Shown here piece after piece: positions 28,323-35,790 of a DNA stretch of 64,000 bases. This DNA comes from JAJTFA01 sp051715425 (GTDB lineage: Bacteria; Bacteroidota; Bacteroidia; UKL13-3): contig JBPXJS010000008.1 in assembly GCA_051715425.1 (NCBI GenBank), positions 310,001 to 374,000 of the forward strand, in the 5' to 3' direction. Under the pieces are notes generated by a model, which saw only the letters and a list, made by a program, of their open reading frames with translations, made no database searches and had not been told where the DNA came from. Each line of letters opens with the position of its first letter. Position 1 is the first letter of the stretch. Both the position numbers and the translations under genes were made by a program.

Positions 28323-29090
28323 ATGCGGGTTTATTATATTCTTATTGGGGCGTTTATCCTTACCTCTTGTGTTTCTTCTAAAAAATACGAGGAGGCAACT
28401 GCTCAGGTAAGCAGGCTGCGGGTTGACAGCATAAGCCTGGAAAACAGGATAAGAAAACTGGTTGATGAAAAAGACTACCTGGAAAACAAAAGTGCGCAAA
28501 CAGAGCAGGCTTTAAACCAAAGACTTCAGGAAAAGGAAGATTCACTAAATGCCAAGGAAAAACTCCTGCGCGACAGGGAATTTAGCCTGAGCGATATGAA
28601 ATCGAGAAAAGAGCAGGAAGAAGAATCCTTTAGAAAACTGGCAAAAAGCGTGCATGTATTATTCACTGATTTAAGCACCAATGATGTTTCGGCCTATACC
28701 AACTGCTCACAAATTATAGTAGAAGTAAGCGACCGCCTGTTATTTGCACCCAATTCTATAAAACCAGATACCAAATCCGCTGTTGTTTTTGCACGCATAA
28801 AAGAGGCCCTGTCGAAAAACACGGATCTGAACCTGATGGTTATTGCCCATACAGATACGTTTAACCATACCAAAGAAAAGATCAATTCACTTACAGAACT
28901 TGGAGCTGCAAAAAGCCAGCATATTACAGAGTTATTATTAAAAGAATCAGGAATTACCCATCAGCGTATTTTCAGCGCCACCCGTGGAGCTTCAGTAAAA
29001 CCGGGAAAGGGAGCTATCGGGCTGGGAAGAAACAGGATTGAACTGGTATTTTACTCCAACCTGTTGCCTTGTATTTATTCTAAAGATTAG
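28323..29090 (+). CDS. OmpA-family lipoprotein with coiled coil
   Basis: A 255-residue protein. I start it at the ATG at 28323, which gives a short lipoprotein signal MRVYYILIGAFILTSC with the cysteine as lipid anchor; the frame opens 3 codons upstream at a TTG that would lie inside the -7 box. Residues about 25-110 are a heptad-rich charged coiled coil (VSRLRVDSISLENRIRKLVD ... EKLLRDREFSL). Residues about 130-250 are an OmpA-like peptidoglycan-binding domain (VEVSDRLLFAPNSIKPDT, LMVIAHTDTF, GAAKSQHITELLL, GRNRIELVF). It probably links the outer membrane to peptidoglycan. Its stop overlaps that of the convergent methionine aminopeptidase gene by 4 bp. Confidence 0.82.
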   Translation: MRVYYILIGAFILTSCVSSKKYEEATAQVSRLRVDSISLENRIRKLVDEKDYLENKSAQTEQALNQRLQEKEDSLNAKEKLLRDREFSLSDMKSRKEQEEESFRKLAKSVHVLFTDLSTNDVSAYTNCSQIIVEVSDRLLFAPNSIKPDTKSAVVFARIKEALSKNTDLNLMVIAHTDTFNHTKEKINSLTELGAAKSQHITELLLKESGITHQRIFSATRGASVKPGKGAIGLGRNRIELVFYSNLLPCIYSKD

Positions 29091-29872
29091 AAACTGCCGT
29101 CAACATCAGTCAATACATCTGCCTTGCCATTGGTAACCAAAATGGTATGTTCAAACTGGGCAGAAAGTTTCCCATCAATGGTTCTGGCTGTCCACCCGTC
29201 TTTTTTATCAACCCGGGCTCTTGCTTTACCGGCATTAATCATAGGTTCAATGGTAAATATCATTCCGGGTTTGAAAACTGCACCGGTTCCTTTATCATCA
29301 ATATGGCAGATTTCAGGTTCTTCATGAAACTTAAGTCCTACTCCATGGCCGCAAAATTCGTATACCGTAGAATACCCGTGGGCTACAGCATGTTTATTAA
29401 TATGGTATCCGATATCACCCACATGATTTCCTGCAACGGCCTGATCTATTCCTATACGCAGGCATTCTCTGGTAACATCAATCAGTTTTCTGGCGTGTTC
29501 GGTAATTTCACCAACGGCAAACATTCGGCTTGTATCACCAAAATAACCACCCAATATAGTTGTTACATCTACGTTTACAATGTCTCCGTCTCGCAACTCA
29601 AGCGGCCCCGGAATCCCGTGGCAAATCACATCATTTACAGAAATACAGGTTTCTTTGGTATATCCATTATAACCAAGTGTAGCAGGAATGGCTTTATGAT
29701 CGCGTATAAATTCTGCACAAATCCGGTTTAGGTATTCAGTGGTAACACCAGCCTTTACAAATGGGGCAACAGCAACAAGGGTTTTACCAGCCAGTTGGGA
29801 ACTTTTTCTGATTCCCTCGATTTGCTCCGCGTTCTTTATAATAATATTAGATCCTATATCCCTGAAAGCCAT
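29087..29872 (-). CDS. map: Methionine aminopeptidase, type I
   Basis: A 261-residue metalloprotease that removes the initiator methionine from new proteins. I start it at the ATG at 29872 (MAFRDIGSNIIIKN); the frame continues 15 codons up to 29917 but that part is not family-like. The five metal ligands are visible: Asp in VNVDVTTI, Asp in YFGDTSRMF, His in GHGVGLKFHEEPEI, Glu in FTIEPMI, and Glu in SAQFEHTILV. The type I architecture has no insert and no N-terminal zinc finger. It is not in the common ribosomal-protein operon here but stands alone, convergent with the OmpA-like gene. Confidence 0.93.
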   Translation of the reverse strand: MAFRDIGSNIIIKNAEQIEGIRKSSQLAGKTLVAVAPFVKAGVTTEYLNRICAEFIRDHKAIPATLGYNGYTKETCISVNDVICHGIPGPLELRDGDIVNVDVTTILGGYFGDTSRMFAVGEITEHARKLIDVTRECLRIGIDQAVAGNHVGDIGYHINKHAVAHGYSTVYEFCGHGVGLKFHEEPEICHIDDKGTGAVFKPGMIFTIEPMINAGKARARVDKKDGWTARTIDGKLSAQFEHTILVTNGKADVLTDVDGSF

Positions 29873-30037
29873 TTGAATTTTTTTGAAGGTGCGAAATACC
29901 GAATAATTATTTAACATAAAAAGGGAAGCATTAATAAAAAAAGAAGTTATGGAACTTAGTGCATTGTACTACAAGTATTTGATTATTCAAAAAGGTGTTT
30001 TATAGCCCTACGTTATAAAACGTATTTAAAAAATAAG

Positions 30038-30070
30038 TTGCTTATAATAATTTATGCCTCCATATATTTG
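30038..30070 (+). promoter_or_regulatory. Promoter of the DUF6588 gene
   Basis: TTG at 30038-30040 and TATATTTG at 30063-30070 (exact TAnnTTTG), 22 bp apart, lie 30 bp before the ATG at 30101. About 15 bp upstream, TACGTT and AACGTA form an inverted repeat (30009-30024) that could be an operator. Confidence 0.55.
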
Positions 30071-30100
30071 ACTATTCAAAACCGAAAAACACTATTTACT

Positions 30101-31270
30101 ATGAAAAAACAGCTGATTATTGCCGGAGCCTGCCTCTCAGCCATGCTGGCTTCAACAACACATTCCTTCGCCCAGGGAGGCGCTGGAGACTTATTAAAAG
30201 GTGGTATTACAGATGCAAATACCTTGATGAATGGGTATTTTGGCCCGATTCTAAAATCCTTCGGTGCTGGTTTAAATGGCGGCTGGTATAATACGGCAAA
30301 ACCTCATGGCACAGGTGGGTTTGATATTACCTTAGGTGCTACCCTAACCTTTGCTCCTCCTGCTGATGAAACATTCGGTATCACAAACTTCAAATCATTG
30401 CGCCCGCTAAACGGGGCAACTACAGCACCAAGTATTTTTGGATCCGATGATAAAAATAAGGTACCAACCCTGGAATTGAGAACATCCAATCCGGCTTACG
30501 AATACGCTCAGAAGAATGGTTTACCAACAACAGGAATGTCACCAGATACGAGTGTGGGAACTTTTAATACCCCGGTTGGTTTAGGTTCAAATATGTTTGG
30601 CGTTCCATTTGCACAGGTTGCAATTGGCATTTATAAAAACACCGAAGTAATGATTCGTTTTGTGCCTACCACCAAAGCCGACAAGTTTGAGGTTGGTTTA
30701 TGGGGATTTGGCGTAAAACATGATATTAAACAGTGGATACCGGTTATTAAAGAACAAAAAATATGGGATCTTTCGGCCATGTTCGGGTATACCAGTTTTA
30801 GCTCTAAATTAGGGTTGGATGAAGTAAAACCCGATGTGGATTACGGCACAACCACCGGCAACACAACCAATACCAACGTTAAACCGGATAACGGTTCAAT
30901 TGAGATGACCTCATCAGCATGGAATATTCAGATATTAACATCTGCCAAACTGCTCTTCTTTACACCTTATATGGGTCTGGGATTCCAGCATGCATCAACC
31001 GACTTTAAACTAAAAGGTCAGTTTCCATACACACAGTACAAGGCAATTGATCAGAACGACCCTTCCAGTATTGGCAAAAAAGAAGTGGTACTTACCCCAA
31101 AAGATGCTGTTTCCTTAAATGGAACAACAAGTGGTTTCAGAGCCACTTTTGGTGCCCGTTTCAAGTTTTTAATTCTCACCATACACGGTGATTATACATT
31201 TGCAGAGTACAATATGGCAACTATTGGTGTTGGGCTTAACCTGCAATCCATTGTTCCATTTAAACTCTAA
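30101..31270 (+). CDS. DUF6588 family secreted/outer-membrane protein
   Basis: A 389-residue protein. The start is the ATG at 30101, giving signal peptide MKKQLIIAGACLSAMLASTTHSFA. The mature chain has GYFGPILKSFGAGLNGGWYNTA near the start, a central QVAIGIYKNTEVMIRFVPTTKAD, then LWGFGVKHDIKQWIP, and ends in beta strands to the final phenylalanine. This matches the DUF6588 family of Bacteroidota as I recall it, probably a beta-barrel outer membrane protein of unknown role. It has its own promoter and a strong terminator, so it is monocistronic. Confidence 0.75.
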   Translation: MKKQLIIAGACLSAMLASTTHSFAQGGAGDLLKGGITDANTLMNGYFGPILKSFGAGLNGGWYNTAKPHGTGGFDITLGATLTFAPPADETFGITNFKSLRPLNGATTAPSIFGSDDKNKVPTLELRTSNPAYEYAQKNGLPTTGMSPDTSVGTFNTPVGLGSNMFGVPFAQVAIGIYKNTEVMIRFVPTTKADKFEVGLWGFGVKHDIKQWIPVIKEQKIWDLSAMFGYTSFSSKLGLDEVKPDVDYGTTTGNTTNTNVKPDNGSIEMTSSAWNIQILTSAKLLFFTPYMGLGFQHASTDFKLKGQFPYTQYKAIDQNDPSSIGKKEVVLTPKDAVSLNGTTSGFRATFGARFKFLILTIHGDYTFAEYNMATIGVGLNLQSIVPFKL

Positions 31271-31293
31271 TAATAAATACCAAACTTAAGCCC

Positions 31294-31322
31294 AAAAGCC
31301 CGTCAAAACCTGACGGGCTTTT
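31294..31322 (+). terminator. Intrinsic terminator after the DUF6588 gene
   Basis: A 12-bp perfect stem, AAAAGCCCGTCA / TGACGGGCTTTT, with loop AAACC, followed by TTATTTG; 23 bp after the stop codon. Confidence 0.9.
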
Positions 31323-31375
31323 TATTTGCAAAACATTTCCCGTTTTTTTGTGTCATATTATAAATTAACCCTAAT

Positions 31376-31693
31376 ATGATTACCATAGCCACAGATTCCG
31401 ATTTCCGTCAAATAATTGCAGCCAACCCCAAAGTGGTGGTAAAGTTTTTTGCAGGCTGGTGTGGCACCTGCAGGCTTTTCGCACCCAAATACAAAAAAAT
31501 GTCGGACAAGGAAGAGTTTAACGGCATTCTGTTTCTGGATGTAAATGCAGAGGAAAACCCTGAAACCCGCAAACTGGCCGGGGTAAGCAACCTGCCTTAT
31601 TTTGCCGTATTTAAAAACGGAGAAATGATAGCTGCCGATACCACTGCAAAAGAAGAAGGCGTGGAAAACCTGATTAACAAACTTTCTGAATAA
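31376..31693 (+). CDS. Thioredoxin-family protein
   Basis: A 105-residue cytoplasmic thioredoxin-fold protein. The active site is WCGTC (W28, C29, C32) instead of the textbook WCGPC, preceded by VVKFFAGWCG. The cis-proline region is NLPYFAVFKNGEM. In Bacteroidota this small thioredoxin commonly sits next to the DUF6952 gene and a peroxiredoxin; here DUF6952 follows after 7 bp, but no peroxiredoxin is adjacent. Its likely role is reduction of a peroxidase or other protein disulfides. Confidence 0.87.
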   Translation: MITIATDSDFRQIIAANPKVVVKFFAGWCGTCRLFAPKYKKMSDKEEFNGILFLDVNAEENPETRKLAGVSNLPYFAVFKNGEMIAADTTAKEEGVENLINKLSE

Positions 31694-31700
31694 AGAACCG

Positions 31701-31943
31701 ATGAAAGTACCTGCCTTAAAGAAACTCGTAGAAAGCTACACCCTGGAACAGTGTATTGATGCTGAGCAGCAATTGCTTGAGGGAGAAAAACCAACCATTG
31801 AAATTGATGGAGCAGACGAAGGGGAGCAACTTACCCATATTCTTGGAGCCATAGATATTCTTACCAGGGTAAAAGAAGAAGGTAAAGATATTAAAACGGC
31901 CACCCGGGAATTTATAGATAGGGTAAGAAATTCTATTTCCTGA
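31701..31943 (+). CDS. DUF6952 family protein
   Basis: An 80-residue acidic helical protein, MKVPALKKLVESYTLEQC, with EIDGADEGEQLTHILGAIDI in the middle and a helical tail IKTATREFIDRVRNSIS. I recognise it as the small DUF6952 family found behind thioredoxin genes in Bacteroidota. Function is unknown; the conserved pairing suggests a link to peroxide or thiol stress. It lacks a signal peptide or membrane segment. The complex I operon starts 90 bp further on from its own promoter. Confidence 0.7.
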   Translation: MKVPALKKLVESYTLEQCIDAEQQLLEGEKPTIEIDGADEGEQLTHILGAIDILTRVKEEGKDIKTATREFIDRVRNSIS

Positions 31944-32002
31944 CCCCATTTTCGCATATTTTTGGTGTGGGTAAATCCATATGGTAAAATCAATTATTTA
32001 TG

Positions 32003-32010
32003 TAAGTTTG
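32003..32010 (+). promoter_or_regulatory. -7 box (TAAGTTTG) of the nuo operon
   Basis: TAAGTTTG fits TAnnTTTG and ends 23 bp before the nuoA ATG at 32034. It is the only such element seen before nuoA, and internal gene spacing up to nuoN is mostly short, so it probably drives the whole 14.6-kb operon. No clear -33 element at the right distance. Confidence 0.55.
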
Positions 32011-32033
32011 CACGCCTTTAAAGCCTTTTTCGC

Positions 32034-32396
32034 ATGTCGTCATCAATAGATTATTTAGCCCTCGTTATTCAATTTGCGGTAGCTGCAGGATTTGTGGTAA
32101 CAACCATGCTGGTAACCCATTATGTTGGTCCCAGACGTAAAACTTCCGACAAACTCGAAAATTTTGAATGTGGTATAGAAAGCACCGGTAATGCACGTCT
32201 CCCCTTCTCTATTAAATATTTCCTTACCGCCATCCTTTTTGTGATGTTTGATGTGGAGGTGATTTTTATGTATCCATGGGCTGTAAATTTTAAGGCATTA
32301 GGAACTATCGGATTTGTAGAAATGTTTCTTTTTATCGGTACCCTTCTGATAGGTTTTGTATACATCATTAAAAAGGGTGCCCTAAAGTGGGAATAA
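32034..32396 (+). CDS. nuoA: NADH-quinone oxidoreductase subunit A
   Basis: A 120-residue membrane subunit with three transmembrane helices. Family marks: KLENFECGIESTGNARLPFSIKY in the loop between helices 1 and 2, which lines the quinone entry region, then FVMFDVEVIFMYPWAV in helix 2. Length is normal. It is first gene of the operon, with a -7 box 23 bp upstream. Confidence 0.95.
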   Translation: MSSSIDYLALVIQFAVAAGFVVTTMLVTHYVGPRRKTSDKLENFECGIESTGNARLPFSIKYFLTAILFVMFDVEVIFMYPWAVNFKALGTIGFVEMFLFIGTLLIGFVYIIKKGALKWE

Positions 32397-32441
32397 CAGT
32401 TCAGGTTTGATTCATTAAATTAACAGAACCAACAGACAGAT

Positions 32442-32987
32442 ATGTCAAAAGAAATAAAAATAGCTGAGATGCCTGCAGGTGTGGAAGGACCAGGTTTTTT
32501 TGCCACATCGGTTGAAAAAGCAATAGGACTGGCCCGCTCCAATTCGATCTGGCCTTTGCCGTTTGCCACTTCATGCTGCGGTATTGAGTTTATGGCCACC
32601 ATGGCCTCCAATTACGATCTTGCCCGTTTTGGTTCAGAGCGTATCAGTTTCTCTCCCCGCCAGGCAGATTTGCTGATAGTTGCAGGAACCATTGCAAAAA
32701 AAATGGGCCCGGTTTTGCGTCAGGTGTATTTGCAAATGGCCGAACCACGTTGGGTACTTTCTGTTGGTGCTTGTGCTTCCAGCGGTGGTATATTCGATAC
32801 CTATTCTGTTCTTCAGGGAATAGATAAAGTAATTCCTGTTGATGTGTATGTTCCGGGTTGCCCGCCACGCCCTGAACAGATTATAGATGGATTTATGCAG
32901 ATTCAGGAGTTGGTAAGAAACGAATCATTACGCAGGCGCAACGGGCCTGAATACAAAGCATTATTAGGTTCATACGGAATTCAATAA
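32442..32987 (+). CDS. nuoB: NADH-quinone oxidoreductase subunit B
   Basis: A 181-residue peripheral-arm subunit that holds Fe-S cluster N2, the last electron carrier before quinone. The four ligands are seen: adjacent C45 and C46 in ATSCCGIEFM, C111 in VGACASSGG, and C140 in VPGCPPRPE. The length is typical. It follows nuoA by 45 bp and precedes nuoC by 3 bp. Confidence 0.96.
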   Translation: MSKEIKIAEMPAGVEGPGFFATSVEKAIGLARSNSIWPLPFATSCCGIEFMATMASNYDLARFGSERISFSPRQADLLIVAGTIAKKMGPVLRQVYLQMAEPRWVLSVGACASSGGIFDTYSVLQGIDKVIPVDVYVPGCPPRPEQIIDGFMQIQELVRNESLRRRNGPEYKALLGSYGIQ

Positions 32988-32990
32988 ACT

Positions 32991-33497
32991 ATGGCTGAAA
33001 TTACTAACCAATACGTAGCAGAAGAACTCATTAAACAATTTGGTGATGCCATACTCTCCAGCGATGAGCCTTATGGTATGCTTACCATTGTTACTGAACC
33101 TTCTCAAATTCTAAATATCGTGCTTTGGCTCAAAAACCATAGCACCATCAAAGCACACTTCCTTACTGATATCTGCGGAAGTCATTTTCCGGCTGTACCG
33201 GGAAAAGAGTTGTGCACCATTTACCATATGCAAAGCATGATCAATAATTTCAGGATCAGGCTGAAGTGTTTTATGCCGATTGAAAATCCGGTTGTGCCAT
33301 CACTTACCTCTGCTTTCCCGGCAGCAAACTGGATGGAAAGAGAAACTTACGATTTCTACGGCATTCAATTTGAAGGGCACCCCAATCTTAAAAGAATACT
33401 CAATGTGGATGAGATGGACTACTTTCCACTCCGCAAAGAATTTCCGCTTGAAGACGGAACCCGCACTGATAAGGAAGATAAATATTTTGGCAGATAA
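32991..33497 (+). CDS. nuoC: NADH-quinone oxidoreductase subunit C
   Basis: A 168-residue peripheral subunit (30-kDa family). The C-terminal signature NWMERETYDFYGIQFEGHPN, then LKRILNVDEMDYFPLRKEFP, is complete. It is a separate polypeptide from NuoD, unlike the NuoCD fusion of enterobacteria. Spacing is 3 bp after nuoB and 15 bp before nuoD. Confidence 0.95.
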   Translation: MAEITNQYVAEELIKQFGDAILSSDEPYGMLTIVTEPSQILNIVLWLKNHSTIKAHFLTDICGSHFPAVPGKELCTIYHMQSMINNFRIRLKCFMPIENPVVPSLTSAFPAANWMERETYDFYGIQFEGHPNLKRILNVDEMDYFPLRKEFPLEDGTRTDKEDKYFGR

Positions 33498-33512
33498 AAT
33501 TCAACAGGCCTC

Positions 33513-34718
33513 ATGAACGAATTTGACGACAAAAGTATTGAACAAATAGAAGAGCCGGAATATACCACGCTCAACCTTGGCCCTACCCATCCTGCCACAC
33601 ATGGTATTTTTCAGAATATCCTGAAAATGGATGGTGAAATTATTGTAGAAGCTGAGCAAACCATCGGATATATTCACCGGGCATTTGAAAAAATTGCCGA
33701 GCGCAGGCCATACAACCAGATTACTCCGTTAACCGACAGGCTCAACTATTGCTCCTCTCCTATTAATAATATGGGATGGCATATGACAGTGGAGAAACTG
33801 CTGAATGTGGAAATTCCAAAACGTGCCCAATACATGCGCGTTATTATTATGGAACTTGCACGTATTGCTGATCATCTGGTATGTAATGCCGTAATAGGGG
33901 TTGATACCGGAGCGCTTACCGGATTTACCTATGTGTTCCAGTGGCGCGAAAAAATATATGACATTTTTGAACAGATTTGCGGAGCCCGTTTAACCACCAA
34001 TATCGGACGTATAGGCGGGCTTGAACGCGATTTTAACGAAGAAGCTTTCAAAAAAATAAAAGCATTTCTGGTAGAATTCCCAAAAGTGTTTGACGAATTC
34101 AGCAACCTGCTGGAGCGCAACCGCATATTCTACGACCGCGTAGTAAACACCGGCCCTATTAGTGCGGAGCGTGCGCTGGCATTTGGATTTACAGGACCCA
34201 ACCTGCGTGCTGCAGGAGTTGATTACGATGTGCGGGTAATGAATCCTTATAGTTCTTACGAAGATTTTGATTTTATTATTCCGGTTGGCCAGAACGGTGA
34301 TACCTATGATCGTTTTATGGTGCGCCAGCAGGAAATAAGAGAGAGTTTGAAAATAATACAACAGGCCCTAAACAACCTGCCCCAGGGTAAATGGTTTGCA
34401 GATGTGCCTGAGTTTTATCTGCCTCCAAAAGAAGATGTATACCATAATATGGAAGCATTAATCTGGCATTTTAAAATTATTATGGGAGAAACGGATGTGC
34501 CTAAGGGAGAAATTTACCATGCCGTTGAAGGTGGTAATGGAGAGTTAGGTTTTTACCTCTTAAGTGACGGAGGCCGTTCTCCATATAAACTGCATTTCCG
34601 CAGGCCAAGTTTTATTTATTATCAGGCTTATCCGGAAATGATTAAAGGAGGAATGCTGAGTGATGCCATTCTTACGATGAGTAGCATCAATGTAATTGCA
34701 GGAGAGCTGGATGCTTAA
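33513..34718 (+). CDS. nuoD: NADH-quinone oxidoreductase subunit D
   Basis: A 401-residue 49-kDa-type subunit that forms the quinone site together with NuoB. It has NLGPTHPATHGIFQNI at the N-terminus, with the quinone-contacting His, then IGYIHRAFEKIAERRPYNQ, and near the end the GGNGELGFYLLSDGG and PYKLHFRRPSF segments. Length is normal. It is followed by nuoE after 41 bp. Confidence 0.96.
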   Translation: MNEFDDKSIEQIEEPEYTTLNLGPTHPATHGIFQNILKMDGEIIVEAEQTIGYIHRAFEKIAERRPYNQITPLTDRLNYCSSPINNMGWHMTVEKLLNVEIPKRAQYMRVIIMELARIADHLVCNAVIGVDTGALTGFTYVFQWREKIYDIFEQICGARLTTNIGRIGGLERDFNEEAFKKIKAFLVEFPKVFDEFSNLLERNRIFYDRVVNTGPISAERALAFGFTGPNLRAAGVDYDVRVMNPYSSYEDFDFIIPVGQNGDTYDRFMVRQQEIRESLKIIQQALNNLPQGKWFADVPEFYLPPKEDVYHNMEALIWHFKIIMGETDVPKGEIYHAVEGGNGELGFYLLSDGGRSPYKLHFRRPSFIYYQAYPEMIKGGMLSDAILTMSSINVIAGELDA

Positions 34719-34759
34719 TAAATAAAGGTACAACGGTTGAATTTGGAATAAACAACAAT

Positions 34760-35299
34760 ATGGATTCAAAAGAAATAAAATTCAGTGCAGAAAGTGAGGC
34801 TTTAATTAAGAGCCTGATGAAACGTTATCCGGAAGGAAAACAAAAATCAGCACTTTTACCGGCTCTTCATATAGCGCAGGCTGAGTTTGACGGATGGCTG
34901 AGTGCCCCTGTGATGGATAAGGTAGCAGAATTGCTGGGCATACAAGCAATAGAAGTATATGAAGTAGCTTCTTTTTATTCCATGTATAACCTGAAGCCTG
35001 TTGGCAGGTGCCTCATAGAAGTGTGCCGCACAAGCAGTTGCTGGCTCAGGGGGGCAGAAGATGTGGTGAAACATATCGAAAAACGGTTGGGTATTAAAGA
35101 TGGGGAAACAACCGCTGACGGACGTTTTAGCATAAAAACTGTGGAGTGTTTGGGAAGTTGTGGTACGGCACCTATGTTACAAATCGGAGAAAAATTCCAC
35201 GAGAACCTGACCCTCGAAAAGGTGGATCAGATTCTGGAAGAATGGAAAGACGCCCCGAAACACAGCGCCTACCTCGATGAAACAACATTCCGAAAGTGA
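34760..35299 (+). CDS. nuoE: NADH-quinone oxidoreductase subunit E
   Basis: A 179-residue thioredoxin-like subunit carrying the [2Fe-2S] cluster N1a. Ligands are C89 and C94 (EVCRTSSCWLRG) and C130 and C134 (ECLGSCGTAP). The helical N-terminus KRYPEGKQKSALLPALHIAQ is as usual. It should be followed by nuoF, but a GxxExxY gene with flanking repeats lies in the 491-bp gap. Confidence 0.95.
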   Translation: MDSKEIKFSAESEALIKSLMKRYPEGKQKSALLPALHIAQAEFDGWLSAPVMDKVAELLGIQAIEVYEVASFYSMYNLKPVGRCLIEVCRTSSCWLRGAEDVVKHIEKRLGIKDGETTADGRFSIKTVECLGSCGTAPMLQIGEKFHENLTLEKVDQILEEWKDAPKHSAYLDETTFRK

Positions 35300-35348
35300 A
35301 AGCCACGAATGGACACGAAAGAAGGTGAAAACACTTTTAACAAGGATA

Positions 35349-35783
35349 GCCACTAATAACAACTAGTAATTATGTCTCAGTTAAACACATATGAACTTGT
35401 TTATAAAGAAGAGGCATATAAAATAGTTGGTATTTGCATGGAAGTGCATAGAATTCTGGGAAAAGGCTTGTTAGAGGTGGTTTATAAAGATGCATTGGAA
35501 TATGAGTTTAATAAACAAAACATTCCTTTTGAAAGAGAAAAAAAGTTCAGTATCAGGTATAAAGAAATAACATTAAAACATGAGTTTTATGCTGACTTTG
35601 TAGTTGATAATAAAATCTTACTTGAGGTAAAAGCTCAATCAGGAATAATAGAAGAACATATGAAACAAACTTTAAATTATTTGGCCATTGCGAAACTCAA
35701 ACTTGCACTTCTGGTGAACTTTGGCAACGATAAATTAAAGTATGAACGAATTGTATTATAATTAGTTAGTGTTAATTAGTGGC
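35349..35783. repeat. Imperfect inverted repeats flanking the GxxExxY gene
   Basis: A left arm at 35349-35371, GCCACTAATAACAACTAG and on, ends exactly at the ATG of the GxxExxY gene. A right arm at 35760-35783 reads, as reverse complement, GCCACTAATTAACACTAAC and on, and begins at the gene's stop codon. About 20 of 23 positions can be matched allowing a small gap. Just upstream (35306-35325) CCACGAA and CACGAA form a short direct repeat. The arms bound the inserted gene almost precisely. Confidence 0.6.
35372..35761 (+). CDS. GxxExxY protein (PD-(D/E)XK nuclease-like), inserted in the nuo operon
   Basis: A 129-residue protein of the GxxExxY family: the naming motif is G32-L-L-E35-V-V-Y38 in ILGKGLLEVVYKDALEYEF. 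A restriction-nuclease-like core follows, with D75 in YADFVVDNK and E85-x-K87 in ILLEVKA. The family is abundant in Bacteroidota and other phyla, often in hypervariable spots between operon genes; its activity is not established, though the fold suggests DNA or RNA cleavage. It lies between nuoE and nuoF in the same orientation, with inverted repeats at both ends of the gene. Its AT-rich composition differs from the nuo genes. It is probably a late insertion that keeps the operon transcribed. Confidence 0.87.
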   Translation: MSQLNTYELVYKEEAYKIVGICMEVHRILGKGLLEVVYKDALEYEFNKQNIPFEREKKFSIRYKEITLKHEFYADFVVDNKILLEVKAQSGIIEEHMKQTLNYLAIAKLKLALLVNFGNDKLKYERIVL

Positions 35784-35790
35784 TTAAAAT

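Noticed and set aside
29147..29731. Plus-strand frame of 194 codons under map
   Set aside because: Shadow of methionine aminopeptidase, whose metal ligands are all intact on the other strand.
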